Assembly: GCF_030272615.1 (NCBI RefSeq)
Contig: NC_081410.1
Span: forward strand, 292,052,457 to 292,116,456
Source of the DNA: Cryptomeria japonica
Taxonomy: Eukaryota > Streptophyta > Pinopsida > Cupressales > Cupressaceae
DNA length: 64,000 nt
Direction of reading: 5' to 3'
Position 1 is the stretch's first letter; the number at the start of each line of letters is the position of its first letter. Positions 22,541 through 35,186 of the stretch are shown one piece after another. The notes beneath the pieces were generated by a model. It was not told the DNA's origin and made no database searches. It saw only the letters and a list, made by a program, of their open reading frames with translations. A program made the position numbers and the translations under genes.

Positions 22541-24261
22541 CATGTGTGGACTGGGGTCATGAGAAATATATTGTTAAGAGGTTCATTGTAAGGATTCTTA
22601 GAGTCTAGACCAACCTAGGAACCACATGAAGAGTTTTCCTTTGTAATTGCAAGTGATAACCTTAATAATTGATTAGTGGGTTTAGGTAATTGGGAATTAA
22701 CTTAATCTAGATATGGAATTGGTTTTTTGGTGCCCCACCTCATAGCCCTAGAGTTCTGACTTGGGATGAGTTTGGGAAGATCATTGGATTGGTAAAATGA
22801 ACTCCCTTGATTGGATCCAAGGTTGAGATAGTTCCACATGTCTATCAGGGTGTTTCTTGGCCCCTTCTATGTTGAGGATAGCATGCTATGAAACTCTTTC
22901 CCTAAATGTGTCCATGATCCTTATGCCATGATTGTTTGGTATGCCTCTGGGAGTTTTTTGCATTTTGATTTAGCCTTGTGTTGTATTTTTGGGTAATCTT
23001 ACGTGGTTTATTTTATATGATTGTGAGTTCTTGTCCTTTGGTTGTTAGGTGTCAGCCTAGGTCTAGAGTGTTAGATGGAACCTTGTGTCATCTCCTAGAA
23101 TGGGGGGTGGTTCCTTAATGGTTCGACATGATCACATGGTTTTGATGCCTTCTTTCATTGGGATGTTCTTCATTGGAAGCTAGCATGCATGGATGTGGAT
23201 TCTTATATCTCCTTAATGTGGATAGATTCTTCAAGCTTATTCTATGTAATTGAGATTGTAATTATGTATCTTATGTCATGAGGAAAGATGAAATTGTAAA
23301 GAAACTATGTATCATGTTTATATATCTTATAATCACATGTGATATGAATTGTAGTTGGTTATGATCATGATGCAATGTAGTAGATTATGATTATTGTATT
23401 AATTGTAACACTTATGTTGTAACTGGATATTCATTATGTATGTAATTTGGGATTGAAACGAAATAATGGAATGAATGAGTAATGTTATTAGATTATCTTA
23501 TGTGTATATGTGGATGGAATTTTAAATGAACATATTAGCATTATGGTAGACGTTCTTAATGGAAATGATGCTATTCCCTATTATTGGTTTCCTCTTGAGT
23601 ATGAATAGACATGAGTGGATTGTAGGCATGTATGGTTAACTTAAAGGAAAATAATTAGGTTAACTTTATATGATGTTTCGATATCATGTTAGATGGTTTT
23701 CAAAAGGGAAATAGGAACATTTGGTTTGGTGCTTTAAAATGAATTCAAGAGTTAATAGGAATATGTAGGATTTGCATTGATAATTCATAATACTCATGTT
23801 AGGAAGAAAGTAATTGATTAGGAACTAAATGTAATGGATGTTAATGGTATCATGATTATGCATGTGCTTATGTGTTATTGTTAGTTAAGTAATGGCGTTG
23901 AGGTACCCTAGGGATGGATAGTTGATGTGTTGTTATTTTCGCTTGCGTATTATGTTATTAAGAATATGATTATGTTTAAGATGTTTATGCATTCATGTAA
24001 TGTTATGACTAAAGTATATGAGTACTTGTAGCATTATGTGTGGCGTAAGTGAATCTTAAATTTTTTTTTATCTTTATTTGTTAGTTAGATTAGTTATTTT
24101 CTCTAGGGTATTTTGGTGGGCATTATAGTGCAACACTTACATAAACACCTCAATGCTTCCTCTCAATACATTTAAACAATTCTTGTAAAATTTTAATTAT
24201 TGTCTATTTTACCAATTCATGTTATGATTTTTTCTTATTATCAACCCCTAACAACTCTAAA
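22541..24261. other. Gene-free flank right of the CACTA element
   Basis: No gene, motif or repeat array is recognised. The sequence is TG-rich with many TTATG and ATTATG words up to about 24,100, and may be LTR material of the older element that the CACTA transposon interrupted. No LTR boundaries could be set. Confidence 0.35.
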
Positions 24262-24595
24262 ATAAGGGTAATTTTTCTTCTCCTAAATAACTTTGTGCAT
24301 AATTATGCTCTTCCAATTATATATTTTTCTTGAAAAAATCATCCCAAATTCTTTTATAGTTTAATTTTAATGTGCTTTGAGGTAACATATCTTCATCTGA
24401 AATCTCCTTGAAAAGAGAATCTTCATCCATCTCCATCAAATTTTCCATACCATACAAAAAATTTCTAGATTCACTAGAACCAATTTATTGTCGTACGTTA
24501 GTTGCAATATATTGGTCATCAATAATTTCAATAGGTTATTCTTGACTAGATGTTGTATCTCTGTTTATGTCCTCTTTTTTGTTATTACAACCTTG
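24262..24595 (-). pseudogene. Acidic coding-like remnant, unknown family
   Basis: One minus-strand frame gives CNNKKEDINRDTTSSQE, stop, PIEIIDDQYIATNVRQ, stop, then GMENLMEMDEDSLFKEISDE and LPQSTLKLNYKRIWDDFF, followed after a stop by further coding-like residues. Three or so stops break it. The composition is acidic at first, ending in a hydrophobic/basic LKLNYKRIW segment, and looks like genuine decayed protein. LKLNY- faintly recalls the start of CCT-type domains, but too little is left to claim that. Confidence 0.3.
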
Positions 24596-24792
24596 ATCTA
24601 GTCCATTTATTCTCCAATACAAATTTCTTGTTTTAATTCACCCACACACACATATGCCTTGAATTTTATGCAACTATTAAGGAGAAATAAATTGATTATT
24701 AAAGTGTGACATACATGCAATACATATAATAAATATAAATTATTAAATTTATGCTAGTCCACCTGAAAAATATATGATAATAAATGGTTTTT

Positions 24793-25858
24793 AAAGGGAT
24801 GGATTATCTCCTAGTTGATCAGGAATTTAAGGTCCAACGAAATTAGTGAAATCTAGAATTGATTAGAAATGGATAAGGATTTTTTGATGTAGATTAGGGA
24901 TGAATAAAGATGGTTTAAGATAGTTTAGAGATGGTTTCTAGGGTGGATTAGGATGGTTTAGGAATTTTCTTCTAGGATAATTTAAAGGGATGACTTATCT
25001 CATAGTGGGTTAGGGATTTAAAATTAAGGAAATTAGTGAAACCTAGATTGGATTAGGAATGATTAAGGATGTTTAATTTATGTTAGGGATGACTAGGGAT
25101 GGTTTAAGATGATTTAGGGTGGATTATGATGGTTTAGGAACTTTCTTCTATAATAAATTTAAAGGGATGAATTATCTCCTAGTTGAATAGGTATGGAATT
25201 AAAACAAAGGAAGAAAATTAGTAAAATATAAAATGGATTATGAATGGTTAAGGATAGTTTGGTGTAGATTAGGTGTGGAAAGGAACGGTTTAAGATGGTT
25301 TAGAGTGGACTAGGATGGTTTAGGAACTTGCTTCTAAAATAAATTTAAAGGGATGGATTATCTCCTAGTGGATTAGGGATTTAAAAGTAAGGAAGGAAAT
25401 TAGTGAAGTCCTCAATAGATTAGGAATGGTTAAAGATGGTTTGGTGTAGATTAAGGATGAATAGGGATGGTTTACAGATTGGATTGGGATGGTTTAGGAA
25501 CTTGCTTCTAGGATAAATTTAAAGGGATGAATTATCTCTTAGCAAATTAGGGGTATACAACTAAATCCAATGAAATTACTAAAATCTAGTTCATGGATTA
25601 GGAATGGTTAATAATGGCTTTGTGTAGATTAGGGATGAATATAGATGGTTAAGATGGTTTAAGGTGGATAGGGATGGTTTAGGAGCTTTCTTCTAGTGTA
25701 AATTTAAAGGGATGGATTATCTCCTACTGGATTAGGGATTTAAAACTAAGTTCAATGAAATTAGTGAAATCTAGAATGAATTAGAAATGGTTAGGGATTG
25801 CTTGATCTATATTAGGGATGACTAGGGATGGTTTAAGATGGTTTAGGGTGGATTGGGA
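24793..25858. repeat. Tandem array, about six copies of a 174-191 bp unit
   Basis: The phrase AAAGGGATGRATTATCTC(C) recurs at 24,793, 24,984 (variant GACTTATCTC), 25,161, 25,347, 25,521 and 25,706, spacings of 191, 177, 186, 174 and 185 bp. Each unit also has TTAGTGAAATCTAGA, GATTAGGGATGAATAGGGATG and GGTTTAGGAACTTTCTTCTA. The GATTAGGG and GTTTAGGG words inside the unit are near-telomeric in look (plant telomere TTTAGGG). The last copy decays at about 25,858. Confidence 0.9.
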
Positions 25859-26982
25859 TAAAATAGCCCATGAATTCTAGAGTGGATCTTTTAATAAAGG
25901 AAGGAAATTAAAATGAAATCTACTTGGATTTTGAAGGATGGTGAACTAAACTAACTTTTTAAATATAAATTAATTAGCAAGAATATTTATTCAAGAACTA
26001 TAATATATATACATGTACATGTGTATTTAAATATTACACACACACACATATTGTACATACTCAGATTTTGTTACTAAGTTGTTCAAATGGTCAAATAAAA
26101 ATAATCTTAACAAATAGTTCATATGGTACAAATGTGTATCATTTTCACACAATATAGATAAAAAGAAACTATATATTACATGAACTAATAAGGAGGAGAA
26201 AAATAGGCACTAAGTTGTACCTTGAATCCTATTATCATTATATCTAATCTCACACTCTCACTAATATTTAAAATTAATCAATGATGAGTTGAAAATCATC
26301 ATACCTAAATATTTGAAGCCTTTTTTGTTGAAAAAAATTGCTTGCGTGTGATTATTTGAAATTCTTGAATTGATGTTCAAAAAAATATTTTATATAGACA
26401 TTTTCAATTGAATTATTTTCAGCTGGTACATTGTCAAGAAAAAGAGTTTTGGCCTAGCTAGTTCAGGCCAAAACCCTTATGGTTAAAAAGATTTCAGCCA
26501 AAAATTTCTATGTGCCATCCTTGTTGGCAGACAACTTACTCATTCTCCAAAAGTTCTACAACTTTCCACTTCCACTAAAATTTTCTTCAATAAAAATGAA
26601 TTTTTTTAGATAAAAACATATAGGTTTATAGAGGCTAGAGTCAAGAATCCAAAAATATAACATTATATATTTTAATTATTTTTAATATGTTTTGTTTTCT
26701 AAAATATTGCAAGTAGGTTATTAAAATTAAAAATGAGGCTAATTAGAAATTAAAAGACAAATATTGAACCTTATTAAAATATTTAAAAAAAGATATGCTG
26801 CATTACATAGAATATTCTCCAAAGGGTATAATTGGGTTTTCAATAATGATGAAATATTAGACAAAAATTGACATTATATGAAAACTATCAAATTCTAGTA
26901 TTTATGACTTTAAAACATCATTACGAAGAAAATATACATCAAAATATTTAAAAAAATAAATTCATGCACTAGATATTGATGT
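25859..26982. other. AT-rich gene-free stretch
   Basis: About 1.1 kb of AT-rich sequence with a short CA run (about 26,035-26,049). No coding potential, repeat array or element boundary is seen before the element start at 26,983. Confidence 0.5.
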
Positions 26983-27094
26983 TGTGATAACCCACTTAAC
27001 TTAACCCAAAATTTCAACTAAATTTTTTTTATATATAAGTATTGATTTCTTATTCTTACATATTCTTAATTGTGCTTGATTCAATCACATACTC

Positions 27095-27290
27095 AGGTAC
27101 ATCTATCCAAACGGGATAGGCATCCACCCAACCGGGATGGGTGTTTAACCAAATGGGTTAGGCATCTATCCATATGGGACTAGGCATCTAACCATATGGG
27201 TTAAGCATCTAACCATATGGGACAAGATATTTCATCTATCCAATCTGGGATAGGCATCTACCCAAACGGGGTAGGCATCTATTCATAAGA
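27095..27290. repeat. Degenerate short tandem repeat (CATATGGGATAGGCATCTA type)
   Basis: About eight to nine imperfect copies of a 20-28 bp unit, e.g. CCAAACGGGATAGGCATC, CCATATGGGACTAGGCATC and CCATATGGGTTAAGCATC. It lies about 110 bp inside the left end of the 6.3-kb unit, so it is part of that LTR. Confidence 0.85.
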
Positions 27291-27299
27291 ATAGGATAT

Positions 27300-30200
27300 G
27301 CTCTGGCTAGAGACTTTAGACTCATCGAGACCATCTAAATCCTAATCCACTCTCTAAAGACTACACTCCCCTACTAGGAGTGCACCGAGGTCACCATCCT
27401 TAGAAGTATAAAAATAAACAAGCTTGAGTTCCGCCTCAAAATTCAGCCTAAAGCCTCAGGAAGTCAAGTGAATCCATGTACGTGATTCCTTTTGAGTATG
27501 CATTGAATTAATTTTAACCTTTCAATTAGTATTTGAACCATTTGATTAAAAGACCAAGGAGCTTCGAAAGCCAACTACTTACCCATAACCAAATCCTAAT
27601 CCCCATTCCCCAACGCCTGAGTACAAGGGACAAATCCATCCTTAGACTGCCTACATACTTGTTTTGCCAGGGGATCAAGGCGTAAAGTATGTAGTTCTAG
27701 TTTCTAACTATGGTTTAATGTAAACTACTTGGTGGGTATGCAACCCTTTTAAGGATCAATGTCCCAGACAGTTTCTCTATGGTTGCTACCCACAATGGTA
27801 GCTCTATCATAAAAAGGCTCAAGATGGCCTTCTGCTTGTGGCCTAAAACAACTAAGTCCTTTTTCCTATTAGATACATCACCCTTAATCTATTATCATCC
27901 ACTAAAATCATTAAGATAAAATAAATTTCCAAAATCATAACACATAACCAAACCCTAATGGGGTTTTGTAAGGTTTAATTGAGCGGATGTAAATTCATTT
28001 AAGATTTAACTTTTTAGATTATCGATCCAAGGGGGATTACATGCCCCTTGGATTTTAACTTCTAAATGACGCTTATTTCTCCTTGACGATTTAGAGAGAC
28101 GATGCCATAGACGCTATTGTTGCAGCTTTATTAGGCTTTAAGTGCAGCAGTTAAACACGATGACATTACCCATAAGCGTGACCTAGAGGTACCATAGATA
28201 TCGAACACTGCTAAGGTTTTTGGTTTCAACTCCTCTTGTTTAGCTGCCTAACTAGGAATTTAACTTTGAATTCATGAATCTTAAGTAAAGCAATATACTA
28301 ATACAATCATGAAGATGAAGCTATAATATACAAGGAATTATTGCTTGAAATTTAAATTAAGATAATTTTTTGCATAATTGAAAGGAACACAAACAAATCA
28401 TCTATTTTGGAATAGTATTTTCTTGAAAGAAAACTATGATAGTAATTAAAATTTTAAAACTTGAACTAAATGCATGAAAGTACTATTCGCTTGAAAACTA
28501 TCATACTTATAGAAGATAGCTTATAAAAGTGACCATTACACTTTAAGTATGAATCCTAATACTCGAAAGGTACTAAATTGCTTGGAAGAAAATTAAATGA
28601 TTAAATAACAAGACTTTGGGAAAAAGAAATTAACATTTACTTGTTGAAAGGAAAAATTATTTAATAATAAGCTTGAGAATAACTACATTATTTATCTTAC
28701 TTTAAATATGATTCATAATACTTGAAAGTTACTAAATTATTAGAAAGAAAATTAAATGTTAGGAAGACCAATTTAAAGCTTACTTGTTTCAAGGGAAAAC
28801 CTATATAATAATAGGCTTCAAAATAACCACATTACTTTTAATTACCAAAGGTTGAACATAAGATTAGAAGAGAGTCCAATTTATTGCAAATTAACCAATA
28901 AAAGTAAAGCTCCTAAATAATTCTAATCAATCTTCTTTTAGTTATTTTTGAACTAATGCCAAATCCTTTGCAAGAATATAAAGAGATAACTAATTATTCC
29001 TTCCACTTGAAGCAATGTTAACTTTACCCTTCGATATTTTCTACAAAATATAACCTTATAAATTTCAAATTCTTAGAAGACAATTAAGGTTTGCTCCTAG
29101 ATTTTCCCTCAATTAAAATTATTGTTTAATTTTCTAAGAGATCATGGGATAGGTTTCTCAAAAACTCATGTTAAGGTAAAAATCCAAGAATAACAAATTA
29201 TAACTTATTTCATCTTCAAAGCAAAGTTTCATTAGACATTCACAAAAGATGAGTACTGAATTTTGAGATTCCACAAGATAAGGTCAATTTTAGCAATATA
29301 TTGTAAAACAATAACAATTTTGGTTCCATTTCCATTTGCAACTATTTGATTTTTCAAATAAGGTTTCTTTACATCTTAATTAATACAAGTGCTTTTCCAA
29401 AATAGATTATACCATTTAAGTTGCATGAAGATTGAACTGTTAAATTCTCCTCTAAGTTTAAAGGTTTCTTTTACTAGTCTTAAGTGCTTCTAAATCTTGT
29501 CTACTATCGATTACCTTGTATACTCTATATCTTGGAAACTAACTTGTGTAAAGATATGTTCAAATGTTAAACTTCTTGAATTGAGGAATTTTTTAACTAA
29601 ACATTAATTCATTTTGCTTAAAGTACACAAAATTAGGGGTAACTATGAATCTAAGCACCTTTACTTGGGAGATAAATATACAAAAAGATAGTTTGAAGTC
29701 CAATAAATAAAGAACTTAAATATTTGAATTGTATTGAGCATCCTGAGAGAATCTATTTACTACTAGAATTTATTTGAAGCTAACTAGTGATACTTGATGA
29801 AAAAAAAGAACCAATACTTTGGAAATAAATTCATTTATTTTTAACTTGCGCAAAAGCTTTCCAAGGTGCATTATGAATGCAATATCATTTCCCCATCCAT
29901 TGTTTTCATAATTCAAACTAATTTATCTAATAAGAAGATTTAACTATTATCCTAAGAAAAACTATTTCAAGGTAGTGGATCTCTTGATGTTTGGTTATCC
30001 ATTTCATATGTTAATTGTCCACTAGCTTCTTGAAATTTTTAACCATCTAAAATCCAAAGGATCTCCTTCCCCATCATTAAAGAAATTAATAAACACTTTA
30101 CAAATACAATATTTGCTAAAGGAAAAAGTCCAAATTTGCAACTTAATTAAACTCTGATAAGAGGACCATTAAAATTTACTATTCACTAAGAATGAATTTT

Positions 30201-30540
30201 TGTAACCTTAGCAAAATAAATTTTAATAATGTAATCAATTCTATCAATATAATAAATTTTAATTAAATGTACAAATTAATTTTAATGATAGAAATATATT
30301 TAATTAATTTAACAACTTAAAATATAAATTAATTCAACTATTTGAATAACCTAAATATTAATTATAAACTATATTTTAAATAAAATAATTTTTAATTAAT
30401 AACTCCAAAATATAAAGAAATTATTTAATAATATAATAAATTTTAATTATCCTTAACTACTAAAATAAATTTTATTTATTTTAATTAACAAAAATAAATT
30501 ATATTTAAATAAAAGAACTTTTGTATATTAAGGAGGCAGG
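27300..30540. other. AT-rich interior of the long-LTR unit
   Basis: No open frame of note and no recognised motif. The 28,260-30,520 part is strongly AT-rich with many TAATTAAA, AAATAAATT and TTAATT words. Nothing here suggests a gene. Confidence 0.5.
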
Positions 30541-31790
30541 GGGTCCTACGTGCCTCTTCCCCATCCCTGCATTGGTCTATACACAAAATAGAGTGGGATT
30601 AGTTGGGGTCGGACCCCTAACCTCCCAGCTCATATCTTTTCTTCCTACCAACAAGGCACACTGCCTTTGTGCAATATAAGCGATGCTTAATTTATTTAGA
30701 TAATAACAAAGGTATATTGTTGGGGGGGGGGAAAGTGACAAAGAATTGATTATAACTTGAGATTGAAATATGGGATGAAGCTGTGCACCTGGATCTGGCA
30801 ATAAAATGTCAAGATGAAGTCGCCCTATGAATTTGAGGAAAAGTTGCCTGGACCATGGCGAGAATGTACACGATCCTCCAAAAAATCCGCAAAACAAAAA
30901 GGGTTTTTCTGCCTCTACAAATGGAGCCCGAATCCGAAAGTATAGCTATGCACCTGCAACCTACACATGGAAAAGAGAGGAAAATGGGTTGGGATTGGGG
31001 GTTTGCCTTTAGGTCAAACCCCAGTTTTGGAATTAACTAAGTAATGAAAGAAATTACTTGCAAGTAGATGTAAATGAAAGACTGAATTGTAAATCACCTC
31101 AAGGGAGGTTGTAGTAGCAATGTTGATAGAAATGCTTGTGTGGAATTGAATGTTGAAATCAATCTTCTCTTCAATGGTTGAATCCTTGACTTGAATGCAA
31201 CACCTAGCCTTGAAGAGAGACATGAGAATGCTCAATGCTGGAAAAGAATGCTTGAATGCTTGAATGCTCTTGAATACTTGATCACTTGTACATACTCCAA
31301 TCTTGTCCAATGTCCACCTATTGGACTTAAGAAAATGAGAGAGAGAATGCCCCCTTAAATATATGTTTGGTGGATTTGAATTTTGTCACAGGCCGACATC
31401 GGGGGAGTTTCCTGTCTGAGGCACAACCAACAATGCAACACTAGGAAGGTCTCGCCCCAAAATAGGGTAGGGATAGGGATAGGGGCACCACACCCCTATC
31501 TTGGGAGAAGAAGAGCACCACGCCCCTGTCCAAGGGGGGATAGTGGTGCCACACCCCTGTCTTGGGAGGACAAGAGCACCACGTCCCTGTCTAAGGGGGG
31601 ATAATGGCACCACACCCTTATCCTACCCCTTTCTCCGGGGTAGAGTGTGGACAGGGTGATGTCGAGGCCAAGAAAGAAGTTATGTCTGCAAGATGAGAAA
31701 TCTTCGGTCTCCGATCAGGCTAGAGGATTCGAATTCATGTGCGTGAGGACCCTAATGAAGTCAAAAATTGCTAGTGTCGTAATTTTATGA
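30541..31790 (+). repeat. GC-richer block of the long-LTR unit with CACCACGCCCCTG repeats
   Basis: Composition jumps. At 30,833-30,880 a block (GAAAAGTTGCCTGGACCATG ...) is related to 61,648-61,700. From 31,470 to 31,640 a 64-bp unit repeats (AAGAGCACCACGCCCCTGTC at 31,508, a near copy at 31,572). Small frames on both strands are by-products. A 10-bp G run lies near 30,722. The order of the two blocks is the same in the LTR starting at 61,300. Confidence 0.6.
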
Positions 31791-33656
31791 CACTAAATTA
31801 TTGTTATTATTATATATATATATATTAACAACAAAAAACTATTTTGTTTGTATATTGTTTCATATCATATTAGAAATCCAATATTTTATATAAATATTTT
31901 ATTTTCTAAGAAAAGATTGATCTAATAAAAGATAAGGGTGTTAAAAAAAAAAGAACTTAAATCTATATACATTCTTGAAAGGAATTCCACTAACTCATTA
32001 TACCAAAATGAAAGTAAGATATACTCATTTATTTCATAAATGCACATGTATTTATTCTATCAAAATCTGAAACAAGGAGACATGCATGCATAGCTCCTCT
32101 ATCAAAATATGAAACAAAGAAAGAATACATGCATATCTAAATATATTTCCTTTAATAAATATAAACAAAGGAGGGTATATGCAATTATATTTCCTTTATC
32201 AAACTGAAAACAATAAAGGATGAGAATGTAATTCCTATATTAATTAACCCTCTCTCTTTTGATTTAATCAATATATCAAAATCTTACTCCTTTAAACTAC
32301 AAATTTTTCAAAGAAAACAAAATGCATGCAAATAAACGAATCCCCATCCATTATTTCTCTTTTGAAATTAAAACAAGAAAATATGAAAGGAGGGAACCTA
32401 TTTTTGAATGAAGAACCATATTGTTGAATCGCCTCCTATTTCCCAGCCATCCTTTCTCAATCCTCGCTTTTTAGCTTTGTGAAAATCTTGTCCAAAACTT
32501 TGAAGTAAAGAAAATTCCTGCAATATTTCTACAAAGTTTCTCCTACATCTAACATGAATTTGAAACTAATTTATTAACAATGCAAAGACCTATTTCATCA
32601 TATAAAAGTAAAAATGAACTCCCTCTTTCAAAAATCTAGCATTCATTATATAGAAAAGAGAGTCGTTTTCCCATTGCAAAATAATTAAATGATTTACAGA
32701 TTCTTTTTTCAAAAATAATTCCATGCAATAATGATTATTGTCATAGTTGGGGTTACATGTAGAAATTTGAATTTGAGATTCTCTTCTAGAACCTTCTTAT
32801 TTCCTCCAACATGTGCTAAATAACATATTGAGAAAATAAGTAATTTCTAAATTAATTTCTTGCAAAAATGATTGTTGTCATAGTGGGGGTTACATTTGAC
32901 TATGCATTCAAAATTCGAATTTGAATTCTCCTCCATTTTATCCAAAATAAATTTTGTAACTCCTTTGTCATAAAAAAAACCATGAATAGAATTATTCTTG
33001 TCATAGAATAATTTGTAACTCTCATGTCATATATTTGCTAAATATAATATTTATTCCTTAATATTTTGAATTTGAAAATCTCTTTTCTAGAACCTTCTTA
33101 ATTCTCCTACACCATGTGCTCACTTAGAATATTAAGGAAAGAAATAATTTCCCAGTACATTATGACCTCACAAGTGTGTCACCACTATTTAACTTCTTTT
33201 TAAACTAATTCCATCCTTATTCAATTTTCATCTCCAACTAACATTGCTCATAAAATTAATATTAATAATAGTAAGTCATATCAAGGTCCAAAAAGAGGGT
33301 TATGACAAATGTTATCTATTCAAAATAGAAATAGAGGAAAAATAAGTTTGATTTCATTTTTTTTTGTGACATTAACTCAAACTCTTATTTTTTTGAATTT
33401 TTTAAAAATAAAAAACATGCCTTTAAATATATTAAAAAATATCAAACAAGTTATAAAAATAGGCATAAAATTTTACTACATTTCATGAGTTTAGATAATT
33501 TTGAAATTTCAAACATAAATGCCACTTTTATGCTATCAAATTTATATATATTTTTTGTTGTGGTGGTTAATTTTTTTTAAAGTGTGACAAAGCTTTGTAC
33601 TTTTACCTTATACTTGAGGGTTTATTGTTAGATTTAAGATGTTTATCCCACCAAAT
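31791..33656. other. AT-rich end of the long-LTR unit and following spacer
   Basis: Contains a short (TA)n run near 31,813-31,826 and partial repeats of TTGTCATAGTTGGGGTTACAT (near 32,737 and 32,875). No gene is seen. The long-LTR unit ends at 33,307, and the rest is AT-rich spacer. Confidence 0.5.
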
Positions 33657-33661
33657 GGGAG

Positions 33662-35181
33662 TGTTGGTATTATGGATGTGTTGCATTAGTTTTATCATTG
33701 ATGTCAACACTTATCCTTCTGGAGATCTACATTGTAGATTGGCATCAAACTAACAGAAAATTAACAGAGAAATCTTTTTTCTGGCTTTGATGGAGGAGAG
33801 CTACTTCTGAAGGGGAGTAGTTGGTTGTATTAGTTGGTTGTATGCTCTGGTATTTTTTTTATTGCTTTGGCATTTGCTGTCAAAGGGGGAGAGAGATCTA
33901 TGGAAAAACATTCTTGGGAGAGAGATCTATGAGACATTATTCATTGGGGGAGAGATATATGCTCTTTGTATTTTGATTTCTGGTATTGATCTCTTCTGGA
34001 GATTGTTGGTTTTTGGTTTTTGGCATTTTGTTTTGGCACTTAGATGTTTTTCCATCTAGTGTTGCCATCAATGCCAAAGGGGGAGATTATTGGTATTATG
34101 GATGTGTTGCATTAGTTTTGTCATTGATGTCAACACTTATCCTTTTGGAGATCTACATTGTTGATTTGGCACTATGGTCATATTGGTTTACCATTGAACC
34201 GACACATTGTGTTTACCGAAAAGTTCAGTGACTTATGCATAGTCACCGATATATTGTTCACCGGCAAGTTATATGGTTCACCAACACTGATGATGACTTG
34301 TTATCATCTAGAGATCACTTGATTATGTCAAAGACATGGTTTGGATACTTGGTTTTGGTGTTTTTCTTATTGGTCTAATCGGGTTGACATATTTGCTGTT
34401 ACCGACAGATTGGTCTAGGTTATTGACCGGTATGCGTTATCTATTCCAAATCAGCATGGCATGTTATGGAGATGATTTATTGAATGAATATTGTTGTAAA
34501 TGTATTGAGCTGACATGATGCATCACATCAAGACTTATTTGTAATTGATTTTATTTTAATATTCTTAGTGAGCTGACCTACACATTTGGTCTTAGGTTTT
34601 GTATATATGTAAGATCTCATTTGTGAGATGAAATATGGTTATTGTATGTAAGGTTATGGTATGGTATTGTAACATGGTATGTGCAAATATTGAAGATCAT
34701 ATGAGCAGACCATAGAGAAGGTTCAAAGAAGGTTTGAAGGTGATTATTAGAGCTTAACTAGTACTGAATCCAACATTAGAGAGTCTATTTTGAGTAGTAC
34801 ATTATTCTAGGATTTAACCATCGTACTGTAGTCATTGCGACTCCCATTTGAGCAGTGTGCTCTAGGCAGTGGCCTTTTTGCATGTGCAGATCCCATTTGT
34901 ATACACATACTATCTGTAGTAGTATCATTTGATTGTGGGTAAGGTTTCCCACCATGGTTTTTCCCCTTACAGGGTTTCCACGTCAAAATATCTGTGTTAT
35001 GTGTTATGGATGTTGTTTCTCTTTCTGTTTCATGCATTAAGTTTCACCGCTATTGATATTAACTATTAATCTGCTAACCGACATTAAGTTTGGTTTACTG
35101 GTATGATTAAGTTATAATTGGGTTGAAATTCATTGACAAATGATTCACCCCCCCCTCTCAGCTGCCTTCTGGTTCCTAACA
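33662..35181 (+). mobile_element. Deletion derivative of a Sirevirus-like Ty1/copia element
   Basis: The element is bounded by a perfect 5-bp target duplication, GGGAG at 33,657-33,661 and 35,182-35,186. It starts TGTTGGTATTATGG and ends CCTAACA. Only about 80 bp of the 5' LTR remain (33,662 to about 33,745), followed directly by the 3' internal end with three AAAGGGGGAGA-type polypurine tracts (near 33,883, 33,940 and 34,076), then a complete 3' LTR (34,088-35,181). Gag, pol and most of the 5' LTR are gone. Multiple polypurine tracts before the 3' LTR are a known Sirevirus feature. Confidence 0.8.
34088..35181 (+). repeat. 3' LTR of the deleted Sirevirus-like element (1,094 bp)
   Basis: Starts TATTGGTATTATGGATGTG (the TG has become TA) right after AAAGGGGGAGAT, and ends GGTTCCTAACA. 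Its first 80 bp match 33,662-33,745 almost base for base. A TATATATG word near 34,600 could be the LTR TATA box. Open frames inside are not considered real. Confidence 0.8.
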
Positions 35182-35186
35182 GGGAG

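Larger units (their letters stand above)
26983..33307 (+). mobile_element. Long-LTR unit (candidate solo LTR or LARD-type), 6.3 kb
   Basis: Begins TGTGATAACCC and ends GGGTTATGACA, an 11-bp terminal inverted repeat with one mismatch and TG...CA ends. It is flanked by GATGT (26,978-26,982) and AATGT (33,308-33,312), a 4/5 target duplication. Inside I find no pol or gag motif, no primer-binding site and no second copy of the terminus. A single very long LTR left by recombination therefore fits best; a non-coding LARD is the alternative. It contains a short tandem array, a long AT-rich core and a GC-rich block resembling one in the LTR at 61,300, which suggests plus orientation. Confidence 0.55.

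Noticed and set aside
22059-22560. Open frames near the CACTA right end
   Set aside because: Overlap the subterminal repeat field and the terminal repeat; no family motif.
24262-24595. CCT-domain gene remnant, from LKLNYKRIW
   Set aside because: Only a five-residue resemblance; the rest does not fit.
27095-27290. Regular short repeats that might suggest a CRISPR-like array
   Set aside because: Unequal, degenerate units without unique spacers in a plant LTR.
31383-31613. Open frames on both strands over the CACCACGCCCCTG repeats
   Set aside because: By-products of a tandem repeat in an LTR.
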